Positions 43,123-52,333 of a stretch of DNA of 64,000 nt are shown here, piece after piece. Numbering within the stretch: the stretch's first letter is position 1; every line of letters begins with the position of its first letter. The DNA comes from Amphiplicatus metriothermophilus (GTDB lineage: Bacteria > Pseudomonadota > Alphaproteobacteria > Caulobacterales > Parvularculaceae), in NCBI RefSeq assembly GCF_900199215.1, contig NZ_FZQA01000002.1, positions 199,501 through 263,500 on the forward strand, written 5' to 3'. The translations under genes and the position numbers were made by a program. The notes under the pieces were generated by a model, which was not told the origin of the DNA, did not search any database, and saw nothing but the letters and a program-made list of their open reading frames with translations.

Positions 43123-43158
43123 GTTGCGCCGCGACAATGAGATATTGTGCGTCGCAAC
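43123..43158 (+). promoter_or_regulatory. Long imperfect stem-loop before nasT
   Basis: GTTGCG, CGC and ACAAT pair with ATTGT, GCG and CGCAAC (14 bp with one mismatch and one bulged G) around GAGAT, ending 17 bases before the nasT ATG. It lies in an AT-rich gap of 183 bases after nasA. It could control nasT translation, process the operon mRNA or be an operator. No T-run follows. Confidence 0.5.
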
Positions 43159-43175
43159 AAAAATAACGGCAGGCC

Positions 43176-43775
43176 ATGGAGCGCCAGACCGAAACGCCGC
43201 TGATCGTTCTTCTGATCGACAGCAAGCCGGAACGCGCGAAGATCGTGGAGGACGGTCTGAGAGGGGCGGCCGTCGTCAGGCAGGCGCCGGCGTTGCACGG
43301 CGCCGAACTTCTCGCCGTCGTCGAACGGCTGCAGCCGGACGCCATCATCATCGACTGCGACAGCCCCGATCGGGACACGATCGAGAATCTTCAGCTCGTC
43401 GCTCGCAAGAATCCCAAGCCGATCGTCATGTTCGTCGAGAACGGCGACGGCGCCCTCGCGAGGGAAGCGGTGCGGGCGGGCGTGAGCGCTTACATCGTGG
43501 ACGGACTGTCCGAGCGGCGCGTCCTGCCCGTTCTTGAGATCGCCATCGAGCGGTTCAGAATGTTCGACGCTCTTTGGAAGGACCTTGAGCGATCCAAGCG
43601 CGATCTCGAAGCGCGCAAGGTCATCGAACGCGCCAAGGGGCTTCTCATGCAAAAGCGCGGCCTGTCCGAGAACGACGCCTATGCGGCGATGCGCACGATG
43701 GCGATGAATCAGGGCAAGACCATCAAGGACGTGGCGGACAATATCCTGGCGGTGGCCAGCCTGTTCGACGACTGA
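43176..43775 (+). CDS. nasT: NasT-type ANTAR-domain response regulator (antiterminator)
   Basis: 199 aa: an N-terminal pseudo-receiver (LIVLLIDSKPERAKIVEDGL, AIIIDCDSPDRDTIEN) and a C-terminal ANTAR domain (RSKRDLEARKVIERAKGLLMQKRGLSENDAYAAMRTMAMNQGK, about 140-195) that binds RNA hairpins. In related bacteria NasT is held inactive by NasS until nitrate arrives, then prevents termination in the leader of the nitrate genes. Here it is encoded within the regulated operon, 10 bases before nasS. Confidence 0.93.
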   Translation: MERQTETPLIVLLIDSKPERAKIVEDGLRGAAVVRQAPALHGAELLAVVERLQPDAIIIDCDSPDRDTIENLQLVARKNPKPIVMFVENGDGALAREAVRAGVSAYIVDGLSERRVLPVLEIAIERFRMFDALWKDLERSKRDLEARKVIERAKGLLMQKRGLSENDAYAAMRTMAMNQGKTIKDVADNILAVASLFDD

Positions 43776-43785
43776 CGGAAGCGCG

Positions 43786-45057
43786 ATGAAGCCTGAAATC
43801 AGCAACCTGACGATCGGTTTCGTTCCGTTAACGGACGCCGCCCCGCTTGTCGTCGCGCAAGAGAAGGGATTTTTCGAGAAATACGGCCTTCATGTCTGCC
43901 TGAGCCGCGAGAATTCCTGGTCGCAAATTCGCGACAAGCTCGCCGCGGGCGCGATCGACGCCGCGCACATGCTCGCGCCCATGGCGCCGGCGAGCTGGCT
44001 TGCGAACGCTTACGCGGCGGAGAAATTCGTAACGGCCGTCGCGTTCAATCTCAACGGCAACGCGGTCACCGTGTCGGAAAAGCTCTACCAGGAGATGGTC
44101 GCAGCCGATCCCGACGCGATGTTCGAGCGGCCGACTTCTGCGCGCGCGTTGAAAGCGGTCATCGCGGAGCGGTTGAGAAAGGGACGCGAGACCGTCACCG
44201 TCGGCGCCGTCTTCCCGTTTTCAAGCCATAACTATGCGCTGCGCTACTGGCTCGGCGCAGAGGGCGTCAATCCCGACCGCGACGTGCGCATGGTCGTGGC
44301 GCCGCCGCCTTTCATGGTCGACCAGCTCGACCGCGGCAAGGTGGACATGTTCTGCGTCGGCGAGCCATGGAACACGCTGGCCGAGCATCGCGGCCTGGGG
44401 CGCGCCATCGTGCGCTCGGCGGATATCTGGCGGCATATGCCGGAGAAGGCGCTCGGCGTGCGCCAGCGCTGGGCGGAGGATAATCCGGATACGCACATTG
44501 CGCTGGTTTCGAGCCTGCTCGAAGCGCTCATCTGGCTCGACGAGCGCGCGAACCGCATGGAGGCGGCCTATCTGCTGGCGAGCGAGCGCTATGTCGGCCT
44601 GCCGGCGGCGCTTCTGGCGCCGGCGCTGGTTGGAAAGGGCGCGCTCAGAACGCGGCGCAGCATCGTCGAAGCTGAAGACTTCCTCATTTTTCATCATTAT
44701 GCGGCCAATTATCCATGGCGCTCGCACGCGCTGTGGTTCCTGTCGCAGATGGCGCGCTGGGGCCAGATCGAAGCGCCGGCGAACTTCCTTGCGATCGCCG
44801 ACGGCGCCTATCGGCCCGACATCTACCGGATCGCCGCCGCGCGGCTCGGCGTCGCCGCGCCGCTGTGCGACGCCAAGACGGAGGGCGCGCCGGACCGCGC
44901 CTGGGTGCTGACCGAGGCGACTGCGCCGATCGCCATGTCCGCGAGCGCGTTCATCGACGGCGGCGTGTTCGATCCCGCCGCGGTCGGCCCCTATATCGAA
45001 GGCTTCATCCGCCACAATCTGCGAATCGACCCGTCGCAGGTCTACGCCGGCGCCTGA
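43786..45057 (+). CDS. nasS: NasS-type cytoplasmic nitrate sensor
   Basis: 423-aa protein of the NrtA/CmpA periplasmic-binding fold, but without a signal peptide, as in NasS. Motifs: TIGFVPLTDAAPLVVAQEKGFFEKYGL, AAGAIDAAHMLAPM, NGNAVTVSEKLY, FMVDQLDRGKVDMFCVGEPWN. It senses nitrate or nitrite and releases NasT. The order nasT-nasS at the operon end differs from the more common nasS-nasT upstream arrangement. Confidence 0.92.
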   Translation: MKPEISNLTIGFVPLTDAAPLVVAQEKGFFEKYGLHVCLSRENSWSQIRDKLAAGAIDAAHMLAPMAPASWLANAYAAEKFVTAVAFNLNGNAVTVSEKLYQEMVAADPDAMFERPTSARALKAVIAERLRKGRETVTVGAVFPFSSHNYALRYWLGAEGVNPDRDVRMVVAPPPFMVDQLDRGKVDMFCVGEPWNTLAEHRGLGRAIVRSADIWRHMPEKALGVRQRWAEDNPDTHIALVSSLLEALIWLDERANRMEAAYLLASERYVGLPAALLAPALVGKGALRTRRSIVEAEDFLIFHHYAANYPWRSHALWFLSQMARWGQIEAPANFLAIADGAYRPDIYRIAAARLGVAAPLCDAKTEGAPDRAWVLTEATAPIAMSASAFIDGGVFDPAAVGPYIEGFIRHNLRIDPSQVYAGA

Positions 45058-45077
45058 AAATCGCGCGCGTCTTAAAC

Positions 45078-46268
45078 TCAAGGATGCGGCGCGAGCAGCG
45101 TCTTCATCATCTCTTCGGCGAGAATGCGCGCCGCGGCTTCAGCTTCTGCGCGCGCAGCGCCGTCGCCGACCTCATAGGTGATGGCGGGCGCGCCGAAGCG
45201 AGAGAAAATATAATTCTTGAGCGTAGGCCGGCTGCTGTAAGCCCGCTCGGCGTGCTCGAATTCGTACTCGTCGAGCCGGGCGCGCGCGCCGGCCAGCCAG
45301 CGCTCGGCGAAACGGGGCGGGGCGGTCGTCTCATCCGCGCTCTGCGTGTAGAAAAGATTGCGCCGCGTCGAGTGGAAATCGAGCATCAGCGCAAGGCCGC
45401 CTTTTTCCTCTGCGCAGCGTTGATCGAGCAGAGCTTTGACTGCGGCGGTTTCTGGTTGAGTGAAAGGCCCCCAGTCACGGTTGAGATCGATGCCGCCCGC
45501 GTTGTGTCGCCAGTTGCCCAGCGCCACGCCGTCCGGGTTCAGATTGGGAACGGCGATGACGTCATAGCGCGCTCGAAAGGCGGCCGCCAGCGCGCTGTTG
45601 CCGAAGACGGTTTCGAGAAAGGCCATCATGGCGAAGGCCCCCGTAACCTCGGGCGGGTGCTGACGACCGACGAAGAGGGCGCATGGAGCCGGCTTTGTCT
45701 TTTCCGGCGCCCCGTCAAGCAAGGCGATGAGCGTGCGGCCTTGTCGGGATTCGCCGATTGCGATCGTCCTCGCGTGATCACGCCCGCGCGCAAGCGCATC
45801 GACCCAGGCGGCGTAATCTTCGTTGAGAAACAGCGGCTGCGCGGCGATGATCACTGGCGCGGCGGCGATCTTTATACGGAGCGCCGCCTTGCGTCCGCGC
45901 CGGTTTTCGCGCACGGCGTCGGCTGGCAGCGGCCGCCAGCCGGCGCCGTCGTCGATCCAGGGATGATAACGATGGGCCGCCTCGGCGTAGCGCAGGACGA
46001 TTTCAATTTCGCCGGCGCGCTTCGGCGTCAGGCGGAACGCATACCAAGGGCTCGGATTGATGGGCGAGTTTTCCGGCTCGATGCGTACAACAAACTTTGA
46101 TCGCCGAGGCTCGCACGCCGACAGGCGCGCGCCTTCAAAACCGCCGTCTAGAACGGCGAACCGGTTTTCGCAAGGCTCGGACCAGTCCGGCGCGGGCGCG
46201 ACGGCGCCCGCGCCGAGCGCCGCCGCCAAAGCGACGGCGATGCGGCCGCATCTACGCAACAGCAGCAT
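45078..46268 (-). CDS. M14-family zinc carboxypeptidase, exported
   Basis: 396 aa with a signal peptide (RIAVALAAALGAGAVAPA). An N-terminal beta domain is followed by the peptidase. The zinc motif HxxE is in VGRQHPPEVTG and the third ligand in LMLDFHSTRR. VPNLNPDGV and GGIDLNRDWGP are family hallmarks, and TYEVGDGA near the end supplies the catalytic Glu. It resembles the M14 cytosolic-carboxypeptidase-like group. Its ATG overlaps the TonB receptor stop (TGATG), so the two are translationally coupled, suggesting trimming of imported peptides. Confidence 0.88.
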   Translation of the reverse strand: MLLLRRCGRIAVALAAALGAGAVAPAPDWSEPCENRFAVLDGGFEGARLSACEPRRSKFVVRIEPENSPINPSPWYAFRLTPKRAGEIEIVLRYAEAAHRYHPWIDDGAGWRPLPADAVRENRRGRKAALRIKIAAAPVIIAAQPLFLNEDYAAWVDALARGRDHARTIAIGESRQGRTLIALLDGAPEKTKPAPCALFVGRQHPPEVTGAFAMMAFLETVFGNSALAAAFRARYDVIAVPNLNPDGVALGNWRHNAGGIDLNRDWGPFTQPETAAVKALLDQRCAEEKGGLALMLDFHSTRRNLFYTQSADETTAPPRFAERWLAGARARLDEYEFEHAERAYSSRPTLKNYIFSRFGAPAITYEVGDGAARAEAEAAARILAEEMMKTLLAPHP

Positions 46269-49200
46269 CAGAACTGTTTGCGCAGATCGAAGTACAGGTA
46301 GCGGCCGCGCGCGCTGTGATAACGCGCGTCATAACCATTTGTCGCATCCACCAGCGGCGGGTCCTCATTGGTGATGTTGTTCGCGCCCACGCGCAGGCGC
46401 GTATTCGCCAGAAGACCGTCGCCCGGATATTCATACTGAGCGTAGACGTTGAGCGTCGTCCAGTCATCGACCTCGAACGGATCGCCGTTTACGTCCAGGC
46501 CGGGGCTGGTGTCGATGTAAGAGCCGACATAACGCACGAGCGCGCCGCCGCCGACGCCGCTGTCGTGCCGCCAGGTCACCGTCGCCGAGCCCTGCCAGAC
46601 CGGTTGACCGTCCTGCCTGAGAATGTCGCCGGCGTTCGCGACCGTGATCGAGTCGTCGATTAGTCCTTGTTCGATCGCGTCGAGAATGATGCGGTCGTTC
46701 TCGGACGGCTCGATGGAGAATTCGCGCATCTTGACCACGTTGACCTTGAAGTCGAAGTCCCCTGCGGGCGTGTCGTCGAGCGAATAGTAAAGCGCGAAGT
46801 CCGTGCCGGAGATGTTCCGCGGCAGGAGATTGAGGTACGTATCTTCAATATGAAGAATGTCGCCGACGGGATCGAGTCCTGTTCCGGCGAAGAAGGCGAT
46901 CTGATCCTCTGTCGGGTCGGCGCGGACCACGGCCGGGTTGGACAGCCCCTGCACCCGCAGCGCGTAATCGAGATCGAGGTGATTGCCCCCTCCGAAGATG
47001 CCGACCACGTTCTCCTGCTCAATGTCCCAGCGGTCGACGGTGATGGTCAGTCCGTTGAGGAAGCGCGCTGCGCCTTCGAAGCCGCGCGGTTGGAACACGA
47101 CGCCGTAGGTGAGATTGCGGTTGTCCTCCGGCTTCAGATCTGGATTGCCGGCGCGCTGCTCCTCGCGCGATTCGGTGAAACCCACGCAATCCTCGAAGGT
47201 CGCGAAGGTTCCGTTGCGCACGCCCGCTTCGCAAAAGATCGAATCTTCGCGCGTGTTCGACCGGGCGACGTTTTTCTCGTTGATGGTCAGCAGGTTCGGG
47301 GCGCGAAAACCCTTCGACCATGAAGCGCGGAACTTCAGAAAGTCGGCCGGCTCCCATGCGGCGGCCACGCGCGGCTTGAAGCCGCTGCCGCCGACGTCGG
47401 AATAGTGTTCGTAGCGCCCGGCGAGCTGCAGACCGAAATGGCGCACGAGCGGGATCGCCTGGGATTCCCCGATTACCGGCACGGATAATTCGCCGAAGAA
47501 CGAGAACACCGAGCGCGAGCCGTCTGAGTCGGAGGTGGGGCTGGTGCCCATCACGTCGCTGCCGACGACTTCGCCCGTGACGGCGTCGGTGAAGGTGATG
47601 GTTCCGTCTAGACGCGGATCGCGATCTTCGACATAGGCCTCATAACGCGCCTCCGCGCCGAAAGCGGCGCCGAGCGGACCGCCTGGCAGATCGAAGACCC
47701 TGCCGTTCGACAGCTTGAAATCGGCGAGGCCGAGCTCCGTCGTGCTCAGACGCTGCACGTCGATCAGGAACGGCTCGATGGCGCTGCGCGGATTCGGCGT
47801 GGAGTCGAGCTCGCTCGGGTTGTTCGGGTCGGCGCCGTTGAACAGATTGTAGGCGTCCGGCGTTTCATTGAAGAGCGCCTGCTGAAACAGGGTCGAAGAA
47901 ACGCGGTTGTCCGTTACGTCGTTGGTCTTGGCGCGGGAGTAGAGAATGGCGCTGTCCCAGCCCCAGTTCGTCTGGCTGATCTGGCCGCGCGCGCCGAGAA
48001 GCGCCCGCCAGGAGGTGTTGAGCACGTCGACGTGACGCGGGCCGATATCGACCAGCCGAAAGCGCGCCCCGTCCACGAATACCGGCAGTCCCTCGTCCGG
48101 CACGTTTTCAAGACCGGGCAGGCGATTGGGGTTGGGCGCGCCGTCGGAAAATGTGACCGGGCCGAAGGGATTCCAGTAATTGTTCGCCGGCACGACGATA
48201 TCGCCGCTGGCGATCGGCGTGCTCGCTTCGATCACGGCCTCGGTCTTGGCGTAATAGTAGCCGAACTCGCCATACAGCTCGACGTCGTCGGACAGATCGT
48301 GATTGAGAAACGCGAAGATGTTGAAACGGTCGCGATCGGAAATAAGGCTGCGAACGGAGCCGACATTATATCTCAGGTCGCGGTCGAGCGAGCCGTCGTC
48401 GATGCAGATTCCCGGCGTGGCGAGATCGTCCGCCGTGGTTCCGCGACAGCCGGCAAGGCTGTCCGGCTGAATATGGAAAACGCCTGACGCCGAAGTCAGG
48501 GTTTCGCCGTTCTGACGCACGCGCGTGGAAGAAGTGGTGTTCAGCGTGAACTGTCCCCAGGGCGAGCGCGTGCTGCGATTGTCGAAAGACACGTCGCCCT
48601 CGAAGCTGGTTCCTTCCAGGAAGGGGCGAAGGTCCGAGCTTTCGGAGTAGGGCCTCTCCCGCGAAAACAGCCCGTCCCGGCGCGAGAAGGCGCCGGCAAG
48701 GGAGATGTTCGTCCGCCCGTCGTTGAAGGTTTTGCCGGCGTTGACGGTGAGCTGCTGCTCATCGAGTTCGACGCCCTGAGAAAAGCCGTGACGGAAAGAG
48801 AGGGTCAGGCCGTCGAAATCGTCTTTAAGCACTGTATTGAACACGCCGGCGACGGCGTCGGAGCCGTAGATCGCCGAGGCGCCGTCATTGAGCACTTCGA
48901 CGCGTCTGATGCCTGCGGGCGGCAGCGCGTTGATATTCACCGTCACGGCCGGCACCAGATTTTCCGTCTGCGTGCCAGGATGATTGACGAGTCTGCGGCC
49001 GTTGAGCAGCACCAGCGTGTTGCCCGGTCCGATCGAGCGTAGATTGATGGAGGCGACGTCCCCGCGCGCGTTGTTCACCGTGCTGGTGTTGTCGTCGCGG
49101 AAGTCGATGGCGCCCTGCGCCGGCAGGGCGCGCAGGATGTCCTCCCCGTCGAGACCGCCGATGGCGTCGAGATCGCCCTGGCCGATGACGACGACGGGCA

Positions 49201-49795
49201 GGGTCTCGTTGATGCGCGCGCCCTGAATATTCGTGCCGGTGACGATGATCTCGTCACGCTCCTGTTGCGGCGTGGGCTCGTCCTGCGCGATCGCCGTCGT
49301 AGCGGACGCGACGAAAGAAGAAAGCGCCGTCGTCAGAAAAAAGCCTGACCGTTTCATGGATTTATCCCCTCCAGAGGCTTGTTGTTCGATGGCGCGGGGA
49401 TGAATGGTGATCACCCCGCTCGCAGTCAGGCCGCCTTGCAGGCTGGTGCCCTCGAACATCGCCTCGAGAGCCCGCTCTAGGGTGAAACGCCCCTCGAGCG
49501 GATTGGTCGTCGCCGTCGCGACGTCTTCGGTCTGGAACAGTACGGATCGTCCGTAGGCGCGGGCGAGGGCCTTGACGGCGTCCTCGGCGTTTTGCGCCGG
49601 GATCGCCAGCGCGACGTTTTCCTGCGCTTCGGCGTTCGCGGTCGAACGCGCAGCGACGGGCGAAGCCGCTGCGGCGCATAAGACCGCGCACGCGATGACT
49701 AGTCGTATTGCGTCCAAACCTTTCCGCACGACGGTCGTCTTCGCATTGCGAGACGGCCATGCAAACCCGTTCGGACAGAAAGAAAAATCCGCCAT
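46268..49795 (-). CDS. TonB-dependent receptor with N-terminal STN signalling domain and internal second signal peptide
   Basis: An outer-membrane receptor and surface-signalling transducer. An STN domain (VALAIPAQNAEDAVKALARA ... GVITIHP) follows a first signal peptide. Then comes a second signal-peptide-like segment (MKRSGFFLTTALSSFVASA) with its own Shine-Dalgarno and ATG at 49357, then the TonB box region (DEIIVTGT), plug (ILRALPAQGA, INLRSIGPGNTLVLLNGRRL) and a barrel ending in LRKQF. No stop separates the STN part from the receptor. The fused form would be 1175 aa; the internal start gives 1029 aa. The plug type resembles carbohydrate/peptide receptors. The start of the long form is uncertain (49795, a GTG at 49729, or further upstream). 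Confidence 0.85.
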   Translation of the reverse strand: MADFSFCPNGFAWPSRNAKTTVVRKGLDAIRLVIACAVLCAAAASPVAARSTANAEAQENVALAIPAQNAEDAVKALARAYGRSVLFQTEDVATATTNPLEGRFTLERALEAMFEGTSLQGGLTASGVITIHPRAIEQQASGGDKSMKRSGFFLTTALSSFVASATTAIAQDEPTPQQERDEIIVTGTNIQGARINETLPVVVIGQGDLDAIGGLDGEDILRALPAQGAIDFRDDNTSTVNNARGDVASINLRSIGPGNTLVLLNGRRLVNHPGTQTENLVPAVTVNINALPPAGIRRVEVLNDGASAIYGSDAVAGVFNTVLKDDFDGLTLSFRHGFSQGVELDEQQLTVNAGKTFNDGRTNISLAGAFSRRDGLFSRERPYSESSDLRPFLEGTSFEGDVSFDNRSTRSPWGQFTLNTTSSTRVRQNGETLTSASGVFHIQPDSLAGCRGTTADDLATPGICIDDGSLDRDLRYNVGSVRSLISDRDRFNIFAFLNHDLSDDVELYGEFGYYYAKTEAVIEASTPIASGDIVVPANNYWNPFGPVTFSDGAPNPNRLPGLENVPDEGLPVFVDGARFRLVDIGPRHVDVLNTSWRALLGARGQISQTNWGWDSAILYSRAKTNDVTDNRVSSTLFQQALFNETPDAYNLFNGADPNNPSELDSTPNPRSAIEPFLIDVQRLSTTELGLADFKLSNGRVFDLPGGPLGAAFGAEARYEAYVEDRDPRLDGTITFTDAVTGEVVGSDVMGTSPTSDSDGSRSVFSFFGELSVPVIGESQAIPLVRHFGLQLAGRYEHYSDVGGSGFKPRVAAAWEPADFLKFRASWSKGFRAPNLLTINEKNVARSNTREDSIFCEAGVRNGTFATFEDCVGFTESREEQRAGNPDLKPEDNRNLTYGVVFQPRGFEGAARFLNGLTITVDRWDIEQENVVGIFGGGNHLDLDYALRVQGLSNPAVVRADPTEDQIAFFAGTGLDPVGDILHIEDTYLNLLPRNISGTDFALYYSLDDTPAGDFDFKVNVVKMREFSIEPSENDRIILDAIEQGLIDDSITVANAGDILRQDGQPVWQGSATVTWRHDSGVGGGALVRYVGSYIDTSPGLDVNGDPFEVDDWTTLNVYAQYEYPGDGLLANTRLRVGANNITNEDPPLVDATNGYDARYHSARGRYLYFDLRKQF
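49355..49372 (-). promoter_or_regulatory. Internal ribosome-binding site and start in the receptor gene
   Basis: GGAGGGG (49366-49372, read on the minus strand) lies eight bases before an in-frame ATG (49355-49357) that begins a complete signal peptide. It is a better translation start than any at the 5' end of the long frame, so a separate STN-less receptor is likely to be made. Confidence 0.65.
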
Positions 49796-49889
49796 TCGCG
49801 GCGACGCTTTTCGCAACGGCCGCGCCAAGTGTTGCCGAATTGCACCAAGAGCGAGAAGAGGCGGGGCGGACGCGGCGCGTCTCACGCCG

Positions 49890-50978
49890 TCACCTGCCGT
49901 CCGCCTTGCGCAGGATGATGCGGCCTTCGTCCGGCTGTTCGACCTCGATTCCCATTCGTTCAAGCGCTTCCAGCAGGGCGTCCAGGTCGCCGGTGCGGAA
50001 GATGCCGCCGAACTTCACGCTTCGAAGCTCGTCGTCGGCGAATTCGATCCGCACGCGATTATGCCGGGCGATTTCCGCCACGACCTCTTCGAGCGGCGTT
50101 TCCGAGAAGTCGAAGAGTCCTTCCGTCCACGACAGCCTGCGCTGCAATTCGCGCGGCGAGACGGCGAGCGGGGCGGCGGGAGCGGGCGCGCCTGCGTCGT
50201 CGGGCAGAGCGCTCGACAGCAGCGTCTGTCCGGCGCGCACGATGACGGCGGCGCGCGCGCGATCCGGTTTTTCAGCAGACGGCGTCGCGCGATCGGTCCC
50301 GAGCGCCTTCGCCGGCGCGGCGAAGACTTTGTAGAACGCCACCGCGCCCTCGATCACGGCGAGTTCAGCCGCACCCTCGCGCAGGCGGACCGCGAAAGCG
50401 GTGCCGACGGCTTCCGCCGCGGCGTCGCCCGAGAAGACGACAAAGGGACGGTCAGGGTCGGAGGCGACTTCGAAGAGCGCCTCGCCGTTGACGAGGCGGA
50501 TGCGCCGCCGGGTCTCCTGATAATCGACTTCGACCCGGCTGTCGGTGTTGAGCTTGACGACGGAGCCGTCCTCGAGCGCCACGGTGCGATATTCGCCGAC
50601 GCCGGTGGCGTAGATCGTCGGCTCCGGCGGGACGGGGCCGCGCAGCAGCAGCATCGCGACGAGTCCCGCCGCCACGGCGATCCACAGACCGAGCGCGGCC
50701 AGCGCCGCGCCGCCGCGCCGCCAGGCCGGCCGCCGCAGCCGGCTGCTCATCGCCGCGGCCGCGTCATGGACTTCGGCCATGTCCGTCAGGATCGAGAGCT
50801 GGCCGGAGAGCGCGGCGACGGCCCTGATCTCGCGCGTATGGGCCGGGCTTCTGTTGATCCATTCGCGCAGCGCCAACAGGTCGGCCGACGACAGATCGCC
50901 GGATTCGATCTGGGCGACCCAGGCGCAGGCCTCGGCCGTGATCTCGGAGTCGGCGGTCAGTTTCGGACGTTCGACCAT
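49890..50978 (-). CDS. FecR-family anti-sigma factor
   Basis: 362-aa single-pass regulator. A cytoplasmic N-terminal part with the FecR_N/DUF4880 pattern (EACAWVAQIESGDLSSADLLALREWINRSPAHTRE) is followed by one membrane helix (ALGLWIAVAAGLVAMLLL). The periplasmic FecR domain has VALEDGSVVKLNTDSRVEVDYQETRRRIRLVNGEALFEVA. The C-terminal STN-like part contacts the receptor's STN domain. Gene order sigma-FecR-receptor is the classic Fec arrangement. It controls the ECF sigma factor next to it. Confidence 0.92.
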   Translation of the reverse strand: MVERPKLTADSEITAEACAWVAQIESGDLSSADLLALREWINRSPAHTREIRAVAALSGQLSILTDMAEVHDAAAAMSSRLRRPAWRRGGAALAALGLWIAVAAGLVAMLLLRGPVPPEPTIYATGVGEYRTVALEDGSVVKLNTDSRVEVDYQETRRRIRLVNGEALFEVASDPDRPFVVFSGDAAAEAVGTAFAVRLREGAAELAVIEGAVAFYKVFAAPAKALGTDRATPSAEKPDRARAAVIVRAGQTLLSSALPDDAGAPAPAAPLAVSPRELQRRLSWTEGLFDFSETPLEEVVAEIARHNRVRIEFADDELRSVKFGGIFRTGDLDALLEALERMGIEVEQPDEGRIILRKADGR

Positions 50979-51000
50979 CTATGCGGCTCGCTTGGGTTCG

Positions 51001-51591
51001 TCATCGCCGGCGCGCGGGAAGATCGAGCACGCTTTCCGCTTCCGCCGTCCCGGGTCCGCCGGCCAGCTCCGACAGCATCCGCTCCCGGCACCGCTTCAGC
51101 CCCAGCGCGACATGCTTTTCCACGGTGCTGACCGCGATGCCGAGCTTGCGGGCGATCTCCTTATGGGACGCGCCATAGACGTATTTCAGCACGAATACTT
51201 TCTGACATTGCGACGGCAAGGTCTCGACCGCCTTCCAGAACGTCTCCATCCGGCGGCGCCCATCGACGATCTCGTCCACGGCCGGCTCGTCCGATACGTA
51301 CCTTTCAGCGCCCAAATCCTCCACTAGCTCGACGGCCATTTTCGAGCGGCGTTCGATTTCGGCGCGGGCGACGTTCTTGGCGATTCCGATCAGGAAGCGC
51401 CGGGGCTCGCGGATCTCGCGCGCCCGCGCCGCTTCGAGAGCGCGGGCGATGGTCTCCTGGCTGATGTCGTCGATGTCGAGACGGCTCAGGGCGTAGCGCC
51501 GCAGGACTGACGCGATGAGGCCCCTGTTGGCCATGAAGGCCGCCAGGAGCCGGGCTTCGGCTTGTTTCGCCCCTGATCTGTCGCGCGTCAT
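51001..51591 (-). CDS. ECF sigma factor (FecI-like)
   Basis: 196-aa extracytoplasmic-function sigma factor. Region 2: LDIDDISQETIARALEAARA with PRRFLIGIAKNVARAEIERRSK. Region 4: LPSQCQKVFVLKYVYGASHKEIARKLGIAVSTVEKHVALGLKRC. First gene of the minus-strand surface-signalling operon, 22 bases before fecR. It would transcribe the receptor and carboxypeptidase genes when the receptor is occupied. Confidence 0.93.
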   Translation of the reverse strand: MTRDRSGAKQAEARLLAAFMANRGLIASVLRRYALSRLDIDDISQETIARALEAARAREIREPRRFLIGIAKNVARAEIERRSKMAVELVEDLGAERYVSDEPAVDEIVDGRRRMETFWKAVETLPSQCQKVFVLKYVYGASHKEIARKLGIAVSTVEKHVALGLKRCRERMLSELAGGPGTAEAESVLDLPARRR

Positions 51592-51697
51592 TCGTCCGGC
51601 CCCTCCCTTTTCCAGACTAAAGCGGGATGCGGCCGGTTCGTCAAACGACGCGCGCGAGCACGGGCCGAAACGGGCGGGCGCCGTCCGGCCCGCGCGC

Positions 51698-52306
51698 TTA
51701 TTTCTGGTCTTCGGCTGCGAGAGTCTTCCGAATGGCCGGGCGCTCGCTCACGCGCTTCACATAGGCCTGAAGATTCGGCTGCCGATCAAGGCCGATCCCC
51801 GTCGGAATCGCCCAGCGCGCGACCGTGAACAGATAGGCGTCCGCGACCGTAAAGTCCTCGCCCATGAGATAGCGCCGCCCGTCCGAGAGGATTCGATCCG
51901 CGTAGCCGAGCCGCAGCTCCGCCCTGCCCCGGGCGAACGCCTTCATGTCGTCGCTTGCGGCCTTATAGAACAGCGGCCCGAAGGACTTGTGAATTTCGGT
52001 GCTGATGAAGTTGAGATGCTCCTGCAGTCGCACCCGCTCGAACGTGCCGGCCTTGGGCGCAAGGCGCGAGTCCGGATTGCGGTCGGCGATATATTGCAGG
52101 ATGGCCGGGCCTTCGGTCAGAACCTCGCCGTCGTCGAGCTCAAGCGTCGGGACGTAGCCTTTCGGGTTGATCCGTTTGAAATCGGCGCCGCTTTCGGTCT
52201 TGCCCGCGGCGAGATCGACCTTCTCAATCGAGAACGTCTCGTCCGCCTCGTTGAGCGCGATATGCGAGGCCATCGAGCAGGCGCCGGGCGCATAGTAGAG
52301 TTTCAT
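51698..52306 (-). CDS. Glutathione S-transferase
   Basis: 202-aa GST of the bacterial beta class. N-terminal thioredoxin-like domain with MKLYYAPGACSMASHIALNE (catalytic Cys of the beta class), the cis-Pro NPKGYVPTLELDDG and glutathione-contacting EGPAILQYIAD. The helical C-terminal domain has EDFTVADAYLFTVARWA. Likely detoxification of electrophiles. The next gene, a nitronate monooxygenase, is on the same strand 27 bases away, so the two are probably co-transcribed. Confidence 0.93.
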   Translation of the reverse strand: MKLYYAPGACSMASHIALNEADETFSIEKVDLAAGKTESGADFKRINPKGYVPTLELDDGEVLTEGPAILQYIADRNPDSRLAPKAGTFERVRLQEHLNFISTEIHKSFGPLFYKAASDDMKAFARGRAELRLGYADRILSDGRRYLMGEDFTVADAYLFTVARWAIPTGIGLDRQPNLQAYVKRVSERPAIRKTLAAEDQK

Positions 52307-52333
52307 GTGTTTTCTCCTTCGGTTGGGGGTGAA

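Noticed and set aside
49357-49795. Separate STN-domain gene ending before the receptor
   Set aside because: No stop codon is present between the STN part and the receptor, so it cannot be annotated as an independent gene; treated as a fused frame with an internal start.
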